Shown here: in pieces, positions 7,810 to 16,703 of the stretch
How positions within the stretch are numbered: the first letter of the stretch is position 1
Layout of the letters: each line of letters begins with the position of its first letter
Source: Roseomonas sp.
GTDB lineage: Bacteria > Pseudomonadota > Alphaproteobacteria > Acetobacterales > Acetobacteraceae
Direction of reading: 5' to 3'
Assembly (NCBI GenBank): GCA_020249775.1
Contig: JADCFA010000004.1
Location: 62,001 to 126,000, forward strand
DNA length: 64,000 nt
The notes under the pieces: model-generated
Told to the model about the DNA's origin: nothing
The model's input: the letters and a program-made list of their open reading frames with translations, nothing else
Database searches by the model: none
Position numbers and translations under genes: made by a program

Positions 7810-8604
7810 TCAATCCTTTGGCGGCAGATGGAGCGCGACCACTTCGCCCCCTTGCCCAGCCACTTCCGGAAAGCGCCGCCGCACATCCGGATCATGCCCC
7901 GGGATCACGCGGCTATCATCTCCACCCGCGAGCTTTTTCGCCGCGCGCCAGCCAGCCGCCATGGCCCCTAGATCGAAAATGATCGGGAATGGATTGCCGC
8001 TGAGCGCATTGGCGTAGAAATGCATGGCGTCGGATGCCAGCACCACCGGCCCGCGCGCAGTCTGTACGCGCACCACCTGAAGCCCATCCGAATGCCCGCC
8101 AACGCGATGCACGGATACACCCGGCGCCACTTCGCCATCGCCATCATGGAACACGACGCGATCGGCATAAAGAGCCTTAACCATAGCGACCACATGCGCT
8201 GCTTCGAAAGGCAGGCGAATGGCATGCACGCACATGTGCCGCCCGGTTGCGAAATGCATTTCGCGTTCCTGCAAATGGAATTTCGCACCGGGGAACATGC
8301 CAAGGGAGCCCGCGTGATCATAATGCAAATGCGTGATGATCACATCGGATACCTTGGCGGCATCCGTCCCCATGGCCTTCAGGCTATCGCGCACATTGCG
8401 CGCGATGGTGCGGCCACGGGCGGCGGCGGTTTCCTCATCAAAGCCGGTATCCACCACAATTTCCCGCCCATCCGGCGCGCGCAGCAACCAGATGAAGTAA
8501 TCCAGCGGCATGGCTTCATGCGCATCAGGCACGGGCAGCAGGAAATTCGTCTGCGCCGTGCGTTCATGCCGCCCGTAACGGATCGCATAGGCTTCCCAAT
8601 TCAT
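7810..8604 (-). CDS. MBL-fold hydrolase, N-acyl-homoserine-lactonase-like
   Basis: A 264-residue metallo-beta-lactamase-fold enzyme. The metal motif HLHYDHAG is at about residues 93-100, further ligands are likely in LASDAMHF and VIPGHDPD near the C-terminus, and IVVDTGFDEE is the typical first strand. This subgroup includes AHL lactonases (AiiA type) and other lactonases. Its start overlaps the stop of the dehydrogenase gene by 4 bases and it closes a unit containing uronate dehydrogenase, so hydrolysis of a sugar lactone is at least as plausible as quorum quenching. Substrate is inference. Confidence 0.8.
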   Translation of the reverse strand: MNWEAYAIRYGRHERTAQTNFLLPVPDAHEAMPLDYFIWLLRAPDGREIVVDTGFDEETAAARGRTIARNVRDSLKAMGTDAAKVSDVIITHLHYDHAGSLGMFPGAKFHLQEREMHFATGRHMCVHAIRLPFEAAHVVAMVKALYADRVVFHDGDGEVAPGVSVHRVGGHSDGLQVVRVQTARGPVVLASDAMHFYANALSGNPFPIIFDLGAMAAGWRAAKKLAGGDDSRVIPGHDPDVRRRFPEVAGQGGEVVALHLPPKD

Positions 8605-9512
8605 GATTCCTTGTTCCCCCCAAGCACGGTGCCGGTCATTTGTTCCAGCATTTTTGCCAGCGCCGTGTGATCAACCCCCGGCCCGAGCGATGTTGATGCC
8701 GCGAGCCACAGCTCCCGGCACAGCGCGGAAAATGGCGCCGGTGTTGTGGTTTCACGGCCCACTTCCAATGCGATGGACAGATCCTTCACCATCAGATCAA
8801 GCCCAAACCCCGCATCGAAGCGACGCGACAGCACATATTCCTTGAACTTCTTCTGCGTGGAATTATTCATGCCCGATGAGGCATTAAGCACATCCACCAT
8901 GGTTGTCGGGTCAAGCCCGAAGCGCTGGCCGATCAGCAAGGCTTCAATGCCAATCAGATAGCCGCCAGCCGAGACGAGATTATTCAGCGCCTTCATCGCC
9001 TGCCCGGCGCCGATATCGCCGCAGCGATAGATGGATGTGCCCATCGCCTTCAGCACAGGCTCAGCGCGATCAATCTCCGCCGCCGGCCCGCCCACCATAA
9101 TGGCCAACTGGCCGGATTTGGCGCGCGGCACGCCGCCCGAGACCGGGCAATCAATCATCGCAACCCCATGACCTGCCAGCATCGCCGCGATTTCGCGCGT
9201 GCGGCCTGGCTGGCCGGATGTCATGTCTATCACCAGCATCCCCGGTTTGAGCGATGGCAGCATGGCTTCCACCGCCTCACCGACCTGCTTGCTGGTCGGC
9301 ACAATCATCACCACGCAATCGGCGCCGCTTGCCGCTTCCGCCGGCGTTGTGGCGGCTTTCGCGCCGGTTTCGCTCGCGAAGGATGCGGCGCGGCCTGGCA
9401 CCACATCACATACAGTCACCTCAAAACCCGCCTTCACCAGATTGGCCGCCATGGGCCAACCCATATTGCCGATGCCGACGAAGGCGATGCGCTTCAATGC
9501 CGCCGTCATCAT
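8601..9512 (-). CDS. NAD(P)-dependent beta-hydroxyacid dehydrogenase (HIBADH/GarR family)
   Basis: A 303-residue 6-phosphogluconate/3-hydroxyisobutyrate dehydrogenase-type protein. The Rossmann motif IAFVGIGNMGWPMAANLVKA is at the N-terminus, the substrate motif DCPVSGGVPRAKSGQLAI at about 122-140, and the catalytic lysine in GAGQAMKALNNLVSAG near 175. Family members reduce tartronate semialdehyde (GarR) or oxidise 3-hydroxyisobutyrate. Four-base overlaps on both sides (CMD-family gene before, MBL hydrolase after) show translational coupling. With the uronate genes upstream, a GarR-like sugar-acid role is attractive but unproven. Confidence 0.85.
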   Translation of the reverse strand: MMTAALKRIAFVGIGNMGWPMAANLVKAGFEVTVCDVVPGRAASFASETGAKAATTPAEAASGADCVVMIVPTSKQVGEAVEAMLPSLKPGMLVIDMTSGQPGRTREIAAMLAGHGVAMIDCPVSGGVPRAKSGQLAIMVGGPAAEIDRAEPVLKAMGTSIYRCGDIGAGQAMKALNNLVSAGGYLIGIEALLIGQRFGLDPTTMVDVLNASSGMNNSTQKKFKEYVLSRRFDAGFGLDLMVKDLSIALEVGRETTTPAPFSALCRELWLAASTSLGPGVDHTALAKMLEQMTGTVLGGNKES

Positions 9513-9907
9513 TTCTTCCCCGGAATGGCGCCTTCGGCGATCAGCACCTCATGCGCGGCCTTGAAGGCATCAAGCCCGGCCGGAATGCCGCAATAGGCAG
9601 TGGCATGCAGCAGCGTCGCCTTGATTTCATCCACGGTGATGCCGTTATTCAGCGCGCCCTTCACATGCAGCTTCACTTCCGGGATTTTGCCAAGCGCGGT
9701 CAGCATCGCGAGGTTCAGCAGCGACCGCGTCTTGCGGTCCAGCGTCGGATCGCCCCAGGCCCAGCCCCAGGCCCAGGCGGTGGTGGCGCGCTGGAAGGAC
9801 ATCATGAATTCATCGGCCTTGGCCATGGAAGAATCCACATATTCCGGGCCCAACACCGCACGGCGGATGGGCAGACCCTTGTCGAAAAGCGCCTGATCGT
9901 CGGACAT
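9509..9907 (-). CDS. Carboxymuconolactone decarboxylase family protein
   Basis: A 132-residue all-helical protein of the PcaC/AhpD family: DPTLDRKTRSLLNLAMLTAL, then KLHVKGALNNGITVDEIKAT and ATAYCGIPAGLDAF. It lacks the AhpD CxxC pair, so a PcaC-like (gamma-carboxymuconolactone decarboxylase) or unassigned activity is more likely than peroxidase. The start was taken at the ATG seven bases after AAGGAG; another in-frame ATG lies two codons upstream. Oddity: an aromatic run AWAWGWAWGDP at about residues 46-56. It is coupled to the downstream dehydrogenase gene by a 4-base overlap. Confidence 0.85.
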   Translation of the reverse strand: MSDDQALFDKGLPIRRAVLGPEYVDSSMAKADEFMMSFQRATTAWAWGWAWGDPTLDRKTRSLLNLAMLTALGKIPEVKLHVKGALNNGITVDEIKATLLHATAYCGIPAGLDAFKAAHEVLIAEGAIPGKK

Positions 9908-9987
9908 TCTCATGCTCCTTCATGGATTGGATGGCGCAGGCTGGCGTGATGGCGCCATGCGGTCAACCGGGGGCGGTTGCGCGCGAG

Positions 9988-10578
9988 CTACTCTGCCTTT
10001 TCCGGTTCATACCAAGGCCAGCGCTGCTTCACGACCGGGCTTTCGGGCGCATAGGCGATGCAGGTGCCGATAAGCGCCGGCCTGACTTTCTTTTCATCCA
10101 CCACCTCACCGGCAGCGCGGCGCGCTTCCGCCTGTTCGTGTTCCCGCTGGCGGCGCACGGGATATAGGGTTTGGAAGGCAACAGTGCCCATCTGGCCAAT
10201 CACTTCGCGCAAATGCGTGCAGCCATGAATGCCGCCGACCCGTTCATTCACCGCGCGCACAAAACCAGGCCCGATCTTGAGGCCGGCAAGACGCGCGAAA
10301 TTGGGCGCAGCAGCGGGGCAGACATCATAGGGTGTGAAATCGGATGCGGCTTCGCAGGCCAGCACCTCAAACTCCTCATTGATCGTCATGCGGATCCACA
10401 TGCCATGCAAAGCTTCGCCTGGCTCAATCCAGCCGCGGCCTTCATTGTTGAAACCGTAGCTTTTGGTATCCACCAGATGGGCTTCGATATCGAAAAGCCC
10501 ATCCTTGCGCTGATAGCCGCGCAACTGGATGTCGCGCAGATGGAGCAGATTACGTTCGGCGGGTTCGGAAAGCGGCAT
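9988..10578 (-). CDS. DUF2889 family protein
   Basis: Start placed at an internal ATG (residues MPLSEPAERN); the much longer open frame upstream is shadow coding over the aldose epimerase. The 196-residue product shows DUF2889 features: RGYQRKDGLFDIEAHLVDTK, EPGEALHGMWIRMTINEEF, then GCTHLREV with conserved Cys-His. The function is unknown; several relatives occur beside aromatic or sugar-acid catabolic genes. It lies 65 bases after the aldose-epimerase gene in the same direction and is probably part of the TRAP/uronate unit. Confidence 0.8.
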   Translation of the reverse strand: MPLSEPAERNLLHLRDIQLRGYQRKDGLFDIEAHLVDTKSYGFNNEGRGWIEPGEALHGMWIRMTINEEFEVLACEAASDFTPYDVCPAAAPNFARLAGLKIGPGFVRAVNERVGGIHGCTHLREVIGQMGTVAFQTLYPVRRQREHEQAEARRAAGEVVDEKKVRPALIGTCIAYAPESPVVKQRWPWYEPEKAE

Positions 10579-10643
10579 GGGGTATGGTCCGGTTACGCTG
10601 CACTGCGGCAGGCTATTGCCATGCGGCGCGCCGCAAGGCCAGA

Positions 10644-11465
10644 TCAGGCGGCGGTGAGGCGGATGGTGCCGTGCAACGCTTGACCCCGCGCCAATACGCG
10701 CATGGGCGCGGCCGCAGCCAGCGCCGGGCGATTGGGCGCATCGGGCATGTGGCTGACGGGTTCCACGCAAAGAATCGGCTGCGCTGGCGGGGCATAAACC
10801 TGAACGCCCGCCGCGAAATCGCCAGTGGCTGAGAGCGTGATGGTGCCGGCGGGCGTTGTGAGGCGCGCCGAGCCATCCCAACCGGCGAAGAAATTATCAA
10901 GCCCGATCAGCCCGGCTTCATGCGCCGTAATGCCAACGCAGGGGATGACGCTTTCCGGTAAGCCACGCGCCGTATGATGGGCGCGTTGCGTGGCGTTCAA
11001 GTGCAGTGAGGTTGCAGCGCTACGCATGAACCAGGGGTGCCAGCCCATGCCATAGGGCGCGGGCGCAGCGCCTTCATGCCGCAGGGTCATTTCCATAACT
11101 AAGCCCTGGGCATCAAGCGTCACCGCAAGCTGGGCCGTATAGTCGAAAGGCGCGACATTCAGACGCTGTTGCAGCAAAGCGTGATCCGGGGCGGCGCTTA
11201 TCACCTCCCAAGGCAGATCACGCGCCAGCCCATGAATGGCCGTGCCTTCAGCTGCGCGATTGATCGGCAGGACATGGCCGGCAATGCGCCCTGCATCCAG
11301 CCGATTGGCCCAGGGCAGCATCCAAAAGGCACCATAGGCGCCAGGATGGCGCGCGCCTTCGGGGGCTGGCACCAGAACATCGCGCCCGCGCCATTGCAGA
11401 CTTGCAAAAGCCGCGCCCTGTTCCGGGCAGATCAGCGCCTGCCAATCACCACACTGCAGCTTCAT
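10644..11465 (-). CDS. Aldose 1-epimerase family protein
   Basis: A 273-residue galactose-mutarotase-fold protein. Visible are WANRLDAGRIAG, IHGLARDLPWEV with a catalytic-type histidine (about residue 78), GMGWHPWFMRSA and the C-terminal CVEPVSHMPDAPN. These enzymes interconvert alpha and beta anomers of aldoses or uronates. It overlaps the uronate dehydrogenase gene by 4 bases (ATGA), so it may supply the correct anomer of the imported uronic acid to Udh. Substrate assigned from context only. Confidence 0.85.
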   Translation of the reverse strand: MKLQCGDWQALICPEQGAAFASLQWRGRDVLVPAPEGARHPGAYGAFWMLPWANRLDAGRIAGHVLPINRAAEGTAIHGLARDLPWEVISAAPDHALLQQRLNVAPFDYTAQLAVTLDAQGLVMEMTLRHEGAAPAPYGMGWHPWFMRSAATSLHLNATQRAHHTARGLPESVIPCVGITAHEAGLIGLDNFFAGWDGSARLTTPAGTITLSATGDFAAGVQVYAPPAQPILCVEPVSHMPDAPNRPALAAAAPMRVLARGQALHGTIRLTAA

Positions 11466-12301
11466 TCCGGCGCGAAGTGATCCCGCGGCGATGGCGTGCT
11501 GCGGGAATATTCAATCGCGGTATAGGCGCCACCCTGATAGCGTTCCGAAACCGCATCGGCAGTGATGCCTTCAAGCTCCGCCCGCCAGGCTTCGGCATTA
11601 TCCTGCGGCGCCCAGCCGATGCGCGCGCGATGATCCTCTCCCCAATAGCCGGTCGGGTTATTGGATTGCCCCCAGATCACCGCGTGGCCGGTTTTCTCCG
11701 CCAGCACGCAGCATTCAATGAGCCGCGTGAGATCAGGATAGGACAACCAGGTGGACAGCATGCGCCGATCCAAGGGCTTTGGTTGGCAGGAACCGATGCG
11801 AAGGTTGATATTCTCAACGCCATGCTTGTCCCAATACATCCGCCCCATCATCTCGCCATAGACTTTGGAGATGCCGTAATATCCATCGGGGCGGAAGGCG
11901 CAATCCGCATCAAGCTTCGCATCATTGCCGCGCGGGCGTTCATGAAAGCCAATTGTGTGATTGGAACTGGCGAAGATCACGCGCGCCCCTTCGCGCCGTG
12001 CGGCCTCATATACATGATAAAGCCCACGCAGATTGGGGCCGAGGATTTCCTCGAAAGGGCGCTCAACACTTACCCCGCCGAAATGCAGAATGGCGCCGCA
12101 ACCTTCCGCCTGCCGCAGCAGCGCCACGCCATCATTCAAATCGGCCTGCACGAAGCGCGCCGATGGTGGCAGTGGGTCGGGGAAGGGGGCGATATCCGTC
12201 AGGCGCAGCACCCAGCCAAGCGCGCCAAGGCTTTGCGTCAGATGGCGCCCAAGCGCGCCGGAAGCGCCAGTCAGCAAAACGGGTTTTGCGGGGACTGTCA
12301 T
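11462..12301 (-). CDS. udh: NAD-dependent epimerase/dehydratase, uronate dehydrogenase type
   Basis: An extended-SDR protein of 279 residues, close to the 265 of characterised uronate dehydrogenase. Motifs are TGASGALGRHL (NAD binding), FASSNHTIGFHER, the YYGISKVYGE catalytic Tyr/Lys and NLRIGSCQPKP. Udh oxidises glucuronate or galacturonate to the aldaro-lactone. Start set at the ATG with GGAGG 9 bases upstream; two earlier in-frame ATGs have no such site. A TRAP transporter precedes it by 4 bases and an aldose epimerase follows with overlap, which supports uptake and oxidation of hexuronates. Confidence 0.85.
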   Translation of the reverse strand: MTVPAKPVLLTGASGALGRHLTQSLGALGWVLRLTDIAPFPDPLPPSARFVQADLNDGVALLRQAEGCGAILHFGGVSVERPFEEILGPNLRGLYHVYEAARREGARVIFASSNHTIGFHERPRGNDAKLDADCAFRPDGYYGISKVYGEMMGRMYWDKHGVENINLRIGSCQPKPLDRRMLSTWLSYPDLTRLIECCVLAEKTGHAVIWGQSNNPTGYWGEDHRARIGWAPQDNAEAWRAELEGITADAVSERYQGGAYTAIEYSRSTPSPRDHFAPE

Positions 12302-12305
12302 GGCC

Positions 12306-13604
12306 TTAGCCTCCATAGCCAAGCAATAGGCGCGGCAGCGTCAGCGACATGGCCGGCCAATAGGTGGTAAGCACCAGCGCGAGCAGGATGGCGCCGTAAA
12401 AGGGCCAGATGGTGCGCATGACTTGTTCGATGGGTATTCGGCCTATGGCGCATCCGACAAACAGCACCGCGCCGACCGGTGGCGTGGTCAGCCCCAGGCC
12501 AAGGTTCATCATCATCACCATGCCGAATTGCACGGGGTCAACGCCAATCGCGGTGACCACCGGCAGGAAAATGGGCGTGGTGATCAGGATGAGTGCCGCC
12601 ATATCCATCACGCAGCCCAGCAGCAGCAAACAGACATTGATCAGCAGCAGGATAACAATGGGATTGGCGCTGATGGCGAGCATGCCATCGGTCAGCAATT
12701 CCGGCAGACGATACATCGCGAGCAGCCAGGCAAAAGCTGTTGCGGTGCCAACCAGTAGAAACACGACAGAGGTGGTGCGCACACTGGCCTTCACCGCAAT
12801 CACGAAATTTGGCCAGGAGAGGTTGCGATAGACCAGCAATGTCACCACCAGCGCCCAAATCGCACCGAAGGCGGCACTTTCCGTCACGGTAAAAACACCA
12901 GACAGCACACCGCCCAGAATGATCACCGCTGTCAGCAGGCCGGGCAGAGCATCAATAAATGTCCAGAACAAATGCCGGAACCCGGCCCAGCCTTCGGAAG
13001 GATAACCGCGCCGCACCGCCATGACATAGGCCGCAATGCCAAGGAAAAGGCACATGACAATGCCAGGCACAATTCCCGCGATGAAAAGGGCACTCACTGA
13101 AATGCCGCCACCTGCGGCCAGCGAATAGAGAATCATGTTATGGCTTGGCGGGATCAGAATGCCGGCGATACTGCTTGTGACGGTGAGTGAGACGGCATAA
13201 TCCACCCCATACCCCTTGGCCTTCATCGCCGGGATCAGGATGGTGCCGGTGGCCGATGTATCGGCAACCGCGGAACCGGAAATGCCGCCAAACAGCATGG
13301 AGGTTGAAACATCCACCATCCCCAAGCCACCGCGCATCCAGCCAACACAGGCGGAAGCCAGCGCCACCAACCGGCGAGCAATCCCGCCATGCAGCATGAT
13401 TTCGCCCGCGAAAATAAAGAAGGGAATCGCAAGCAGTGAGAAGATGCTCATGCCGCTTGCCATTTGCTGGAAAGCGACAGCAGGGTTCAGCCCTTCATAG
13501 ATGAAGCCGACAACAGCCGCGATGCCAAGGCAAAAGGCTACCGGCACGCCGGCGATGACGCCAAACGCGAAAACCGCGAAAATCAGGAAAAGCCCCGGTT
13601 CCAT
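12306..13604 (-). CDS. dctM: TRAP transporter large permease (DctM type)
   Basis: Hydrophobic protein of 432 residues with about 12-13 membrane segments. It starts MEPGLFLIFAVFAFGVIAGV and contains the DctM signature SGSAVADTSATGTILIPAMK and IPPSHNMILYS. It forms the Na+-driven channel subunit of a tripartite ATP-independent periplasmic transporter. The start is the ATG 4 bases after the small-subunit stop; a longer frame upstream overlaps that gene. It is followed by uronate dehydrogenase, so the substrate is probably a sugar acid. Confidence 0.92.
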   Translation of the reverse strand: MEPGLFLIFAVFAFGVIAGVPVAFCLGIAAVVGFIYEGLNPAVAFQQMASGMSIFSLLAIPFFIFAGEIMLHGGIARRLVALASACVGWMRGGLGMVDVSTSMLFGGISGSAVADTSATGTILIPAMKAKGYGVDYAVSLTVTSSIAGILIPPSHNMILYSLAAGGGISVSALFIAGIVPGIVMCLFLGIAAYVMAVRRGYPSEGWAGFRHLFWTFIDALPGLLTAVIILGGVLSGVFTVTESAAFGAIWALVVTLLVYRNLSWPNFVIAVKASVRTTSVVFLLVGTATAFAWLLAMYRLPELLTDGMLAISANPIVILLLINVCLLLLGCVMDMAALILITTPIFLPVVTAIGVDPVQFGMVMMMNLGLGLTTPPVGAVLFVGCAIGRIPIEQVMRTIWPFYGAILLALVLTTYWPAMSLTLPRLLLGYGG

Positions 13605-13608
13605 CTGC

Positions 13609-14169
13609 CTATTCCAAAAAGGCGGCGGCTGGGCCGCGTTTTTCTGGCGCTTCGGGCACGAAAATATCGCGCAGCACTTGTTCGGTTGCGAATAAGGCAA
13701 TCAAGGCGCCACCAACCACCATGGGAACATAGGTCCAGCCCTGGCTGATGCCGAGCAAGGGGATACGGAAATTCATTACCATTTCCACCAATTCCCAGGA
13801 CCAAATCGCCATGCCAAGGCCAAACAAGCCAACCAGCGCATCACAGCCAAGCGCGATCCAGCGTTGCGCACCAGGTAAAAGCGATTCGCGCAACCCGAGT
13901 ACGGAAAGATGGAAGCGTTCCCGCACGCCAACCGCTGCCACCGGCATGGCAATCGCCAGAATCGCGAGCGTGGCGCCGCGTTCGATCCAGGTTGGCGTAT
14001 CATTCAGCACATAGCGCCCAAACACCAGCCAGCCCATCATCACGACCAGCGCGACAAGTGCCGTGCCGGCCAGCCCTATCGTCACATGCGCCAGCACATC
14101 CAAAATGCGCGAAAAGGCCGCCAGCGGCGCGGGAAGATCTCCGCGCCGCCGGTTTTCATCAATACTCAC
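13609..14169 (-). CDS. dctQ: TRAP transporter small permease (DctQ type)
   Basis: A 186-residue membrane protein with four predicted helices (about 29-52, 68-86, 108-128 and 148-165). The conserved family positions appear as VFGRYVLNDTPTWIERGA (W-E pair) and RERFHLSVLGL. It bridges receptor and channel in TRAP systems. It overlaps the receptor gene by 4 bases and ends 4 bases before the DctM start, so the three genes are one tightly coupled unit. Confidence 0.9.
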   Translation of the reverse strand: MSIDENRRRGDLPAPLAAFSRILDVLAHVTIGLAGTALVALVVMMGWLVFGRYVLNDTPTWIERGATLAILAIAMPVAAVGVRERFHLSVLGLRESLLPGAQRWIALGCDALVGLFGLGMAIWSWELVEMVMNFRIPLLGISQGWTYVPMVVGGALIALFATEQVLRDIFVPEAPEKRGPAAAFLE

Positions 14170-15167
14170 CGCGTTTCACGAATACGCTTAAGCAAATCCG
14201 CCATGCGCGGGGCCGATGCGTATTTGGCATAAACCGGTTCCATCAAAGCCTGCCATGGCCCGCGATCGGCAACCTCAATCACCGTCGCACCCCCGGCAAT
14301 CACGCGATCACGCGATGATTTTTCGCGCTCCGCCCAAAGCTGGCGTTGAAATACCGCGCTTTCGCGTGCCGCATCGCGCAGCATGGCGCGCTCAGCATCA
14401 TTCAGGCGCTGCCAGCGCTGCCGGCTGACGGCAAGAATTTCTGGCACATTGGAATGTTCCGTGGTGGTGTAGAATTTCGCGACTTCGAAATGCCGCGTGC
14501 TTTCATAGGATGGCCAGTTATTTTCAGCACCGTCAATCACGCCGGATTGCAGGCTGGTGAAGACCTCACCAAAGGGCAGCGGCGTTGGATTGGCGCCCAT
14601 GGCGCGCATGATGTCAATCCAAAGGTCTGAGGTCTGAACACGGATTTTCATGCCACGCACATCGGCCGGCGCGCGTACCGGGCGGGTCGTATAAAGGCTC
14701 CGCGCACCGGCATCATACCAGGCCAGGGTGATAATGCCGATCGCTTCCAGATCGCGCGCAATATCCTCACCAATCGCGCCATCCACCACGCGATGGCTAT
14801 GGCCGACATCGCGGAACAGGAAGGGCAGCGTCAGGATCGCTGTGGAAGGTGCGAGGTTGTTCAGCGGCGAAAGGTTGAAATTCGCGAAATCAATGGTGCC
14901 CAGACGCATCTGCTGAATGGCTTCATCCTGCTGGCCAAGCTGCGCGGAATGGAAGGTGCGCAGGCGAATGCGGTTATTGCTGCGCTGACCCACCAGCTCC
15001 GCAAAGCGGTCCATGCCACGACCATTCGGGTAATCCGCCGCGTGGATATTCCAGCCGCGCCATTCCTGCGCTGAAACCTGAGCCGGCGCGAAGGCCATCA
15101 GGGAAAGTGCTGCGGCAGCCACGGCGCCAAGCAGGCCGCGGCGACGGGGTTTTGAAAGCAAGGACAT
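14166..15167 (-). CDS. dctP: TRAP transporter solute receptor (DctP type)
   Basis: Periplasmic receptor of 333 residues. The leader KPRRRGLLGAVAAAALSL ends in VSAQ and contains an arginine cluster. The DctP core is seen in LGTIDFANFNLSPLNNLAPS, GMKIRVQTSDLW and VIDGAENNWPSYES, where the conserved arginine and asparagine bind the ligand carboxylate. GGAGGAG precedes the ATG. First gene of a leftward unit with DctQ, DctM, uronate dehydrogenase and aldose epimerase. The divergent gene (amidase) starts 186 bases away. Confidence 0.92.
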   Translation of the reverse strand: MSLLSKPRRRGLLGAVAAAALSLMAFAPAQVSAQEWRGWNIHAADYPNGRGMDRFAELVGQRSNNRIRLRTFHSAQLGQQDEAIQQMRLGTIDFANFNLSPLNNLAPSTAILTLPFLFRDVGHSHRVVDGAIGEDIARDLEAIGIITLAWYDAGARSLYTTRPVRAPADVRGMKIRVQTSDLWIDIMRAMGANPTPLPFGEVFTSLQSGVIDGAENNWPSYESTRHFEVAKFYTTTEHSNVPEILAVSRQRWQRLNDAERAMLRDAARESAVFQRQLWAEREKSSRDRVIAGGATVIEVADRGPWQALMEPVYAKYASAPRMADLLKRIRETR

Positions 15168-15353
15168 GATGTCTCCTCCAGCCGGGCGGTCCTGCCGCCC
15201 TGTTCTTCGGTTTGAATGGACAATCCTGACCGGAGGAACGCTTCCCCGTCAATGCGAAAGCCGAATAGGCGACATCCGGACGGGTGGGGATTGGCCTTGC
15301 CTTCGCTTCCGGCCATGATTTGCGCCGAAACGCCATCAGCAACGGATACCCCC

Positions 15354-16703
15354 ATGCCGAAAACCATCCTTGAAGCCGCCACTGCGCTTGCTGCCGGGCG
15401 CACCACCTCGGCCGCCCTGGTGGAAGAGGCCCTGGCGCGCATTGCCGATCCGGCAGGGGAAGGCAGCCGCGCCTTCATGGTGGTGCATGGCGACACCGCC
15501 CGCGCGACAGCCAGTGCAATGGATGCGCTGCGCAAGGCAGGGCGTGCGCCAAGCCCTTATGCCGGTATTCCGATCAGCGTGAAGGATTTGTATGACGAGG
15601 CAGGCATCACATCGCGCTCAGGTTCTGTTGTGCTGCAGGGGGCCGCGCCAGCGAAGCTCGATGCGCCAACTGTGCAGCGCCTGCGTCGCGCCGGCTTTGT
15701 CGTAATTGGGCGCACCAATATGGTGGAATTTGCTTTTTCCGGTCTTGGTGTGAATCCGCATTATGGCACGCCGAAAAGCCCCTGGGATCGCGCGACGGGC
15801 CGCTTGCCAGGTGGTTCTTCTTCCGGCGCTGGTGTGGCGGTGGCGGATGGCATGGGCTTTGTCGGGCTTGGCACGGATACGGGTGGTTCCTGCCGTATTC
15901 CGGCGGCGCTTTGCGGTGTTGTTGGCTGGAAACCTACCGCGCGGCGCGTGCCGATCACGGGCATTCTGCCGTTATCACCTTCGCTTGATTCCGCCGGGCC
16001 TTTGGCGCGCTCGGTCGCGGATTGCGCGCTGATTGATGGCTTCATGGCGGGCGGGGAAGCGCCCATGTCCCCTAAGCCACCACCGATGCAAAGCCTGACC
16101 TTCGGCCTGCCGCGCGGCACCTATCTCACCGATGGCATGGATGGCCATGTCGCCACCGCTTTCGAAAAAGCGTTGCGCAAGCTTTCGCTTGCTGGTGCAC
16201 GCATTATCGAAGTTGACCTAGCCGAGCTTGCCGAAATTCCGCAAGTCACGGCCGCTGGCGGCTTCCCGGCGAGTGAGGCCCTGGCCTGGCATCGCCGACT
16301 GATCGCGGAAAAGGCAGAAGGCTATGACCCGCGCATCCTGAAGCGCATCCGGCGTGGAGAGGGCATGTCGGCAGCAGACTATGTGGATCTGGTCAATGCG
16401 CGCGCGCGCCTCATCGCAAGTGTTGCACCGCGCACCGCGCCCTTTGATGCGTTGATCTGCCCAACCTGCCCGCTGATCCCGCCCGCCATTGCGGAGGTTG
16501 AGGAGGAGAAGGAATATAACCGCATCAATATGCTGCTGCTGCGCAATACCAGTGTCGGCAATTTCCTTGATCGTTGCTCGATCAGCCTGCCCTGTAATGC
16601 GCCCGGGGAGGCACCGGTTGGGCTGATGTTGACCGGCGCGCATGGCGCGGATCAGCATCTTTTCGCCGTATCGGCGGCGGTTGAGGCGGTGCTGGCGGCG
16701 TGA
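15354..16703 (+). CDS. Amidase (amidase-signature family)
   Basis: A 449-residue amidase-signature enzyme. The Ser-cisSer-Lys triad is seen in PISVKDLYDEAG (Lys, about residue 75), PGGSSSGAGVAVADG (cis-Ser) and GTDTGGSCRIPAALCG (nucleophile). It hydrolyses amide bonds of unspecified substrates in the cytoplasm; no signal peptide is present. The start was chosen at 15354, where the family N-terminus (TILEAATALAAGRTTSAALV) begins. Its last codons overlap the cupin gene (GTGA), so the two are coupled. It is divergent from the TRAP receptor gene. Confidence 0.9.
   Translation: MPKTILEAATALAAGRTTSAALVEEALARIADPAGEGSRAFMVVHGDTARATASAMDALRKAGRAPSPYAGIPISVKDLYDEAGITSRSGSVVLQGAAPAKLDAPTVQRLRRAGFVVIGRTNMVEFAFSGLGVNPHYGTPKSPWDRATGRLPGGSSSGAGVAVADGMGFVGLGTDTGGSCRIPAALCGVVGWKPTARRVPITGILPLSPSLDSAGPLARSVADCALIDGFMAGGEAPMSPKPPPMQSLTFGLPRGTYLTDGMDGHVATAFEKALRKLSLAGARIIEVDLAELAEIPQVTAAGGFPASEALAWHRRLIAEKAEGYDPRILKRIRRGEGMSAADYVDLVNARARLIASVAPRTAPFDALICPTCPLIPPAIAEVEEEKEYNRINMLLLRNTSVGNFLDRCSISLPCNAPGEAPVGLMLTGAHGADQHLFAVSAAVEAVLAA

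Noticed and set aside
6775-9512. Bug receptor at 6775 and the lactonase as one quorum-quenching unit
   Set aside because: The genes are convergent and separated by a strong terminator.
10581-10881. N-terminal extension of the DUF2889 frame
   Set aside because: About 100 Arg/His-rich residues that are the antisense or out-of-frame image of the aldose epimerase; DUF2889 homology starts at MPLSEP.
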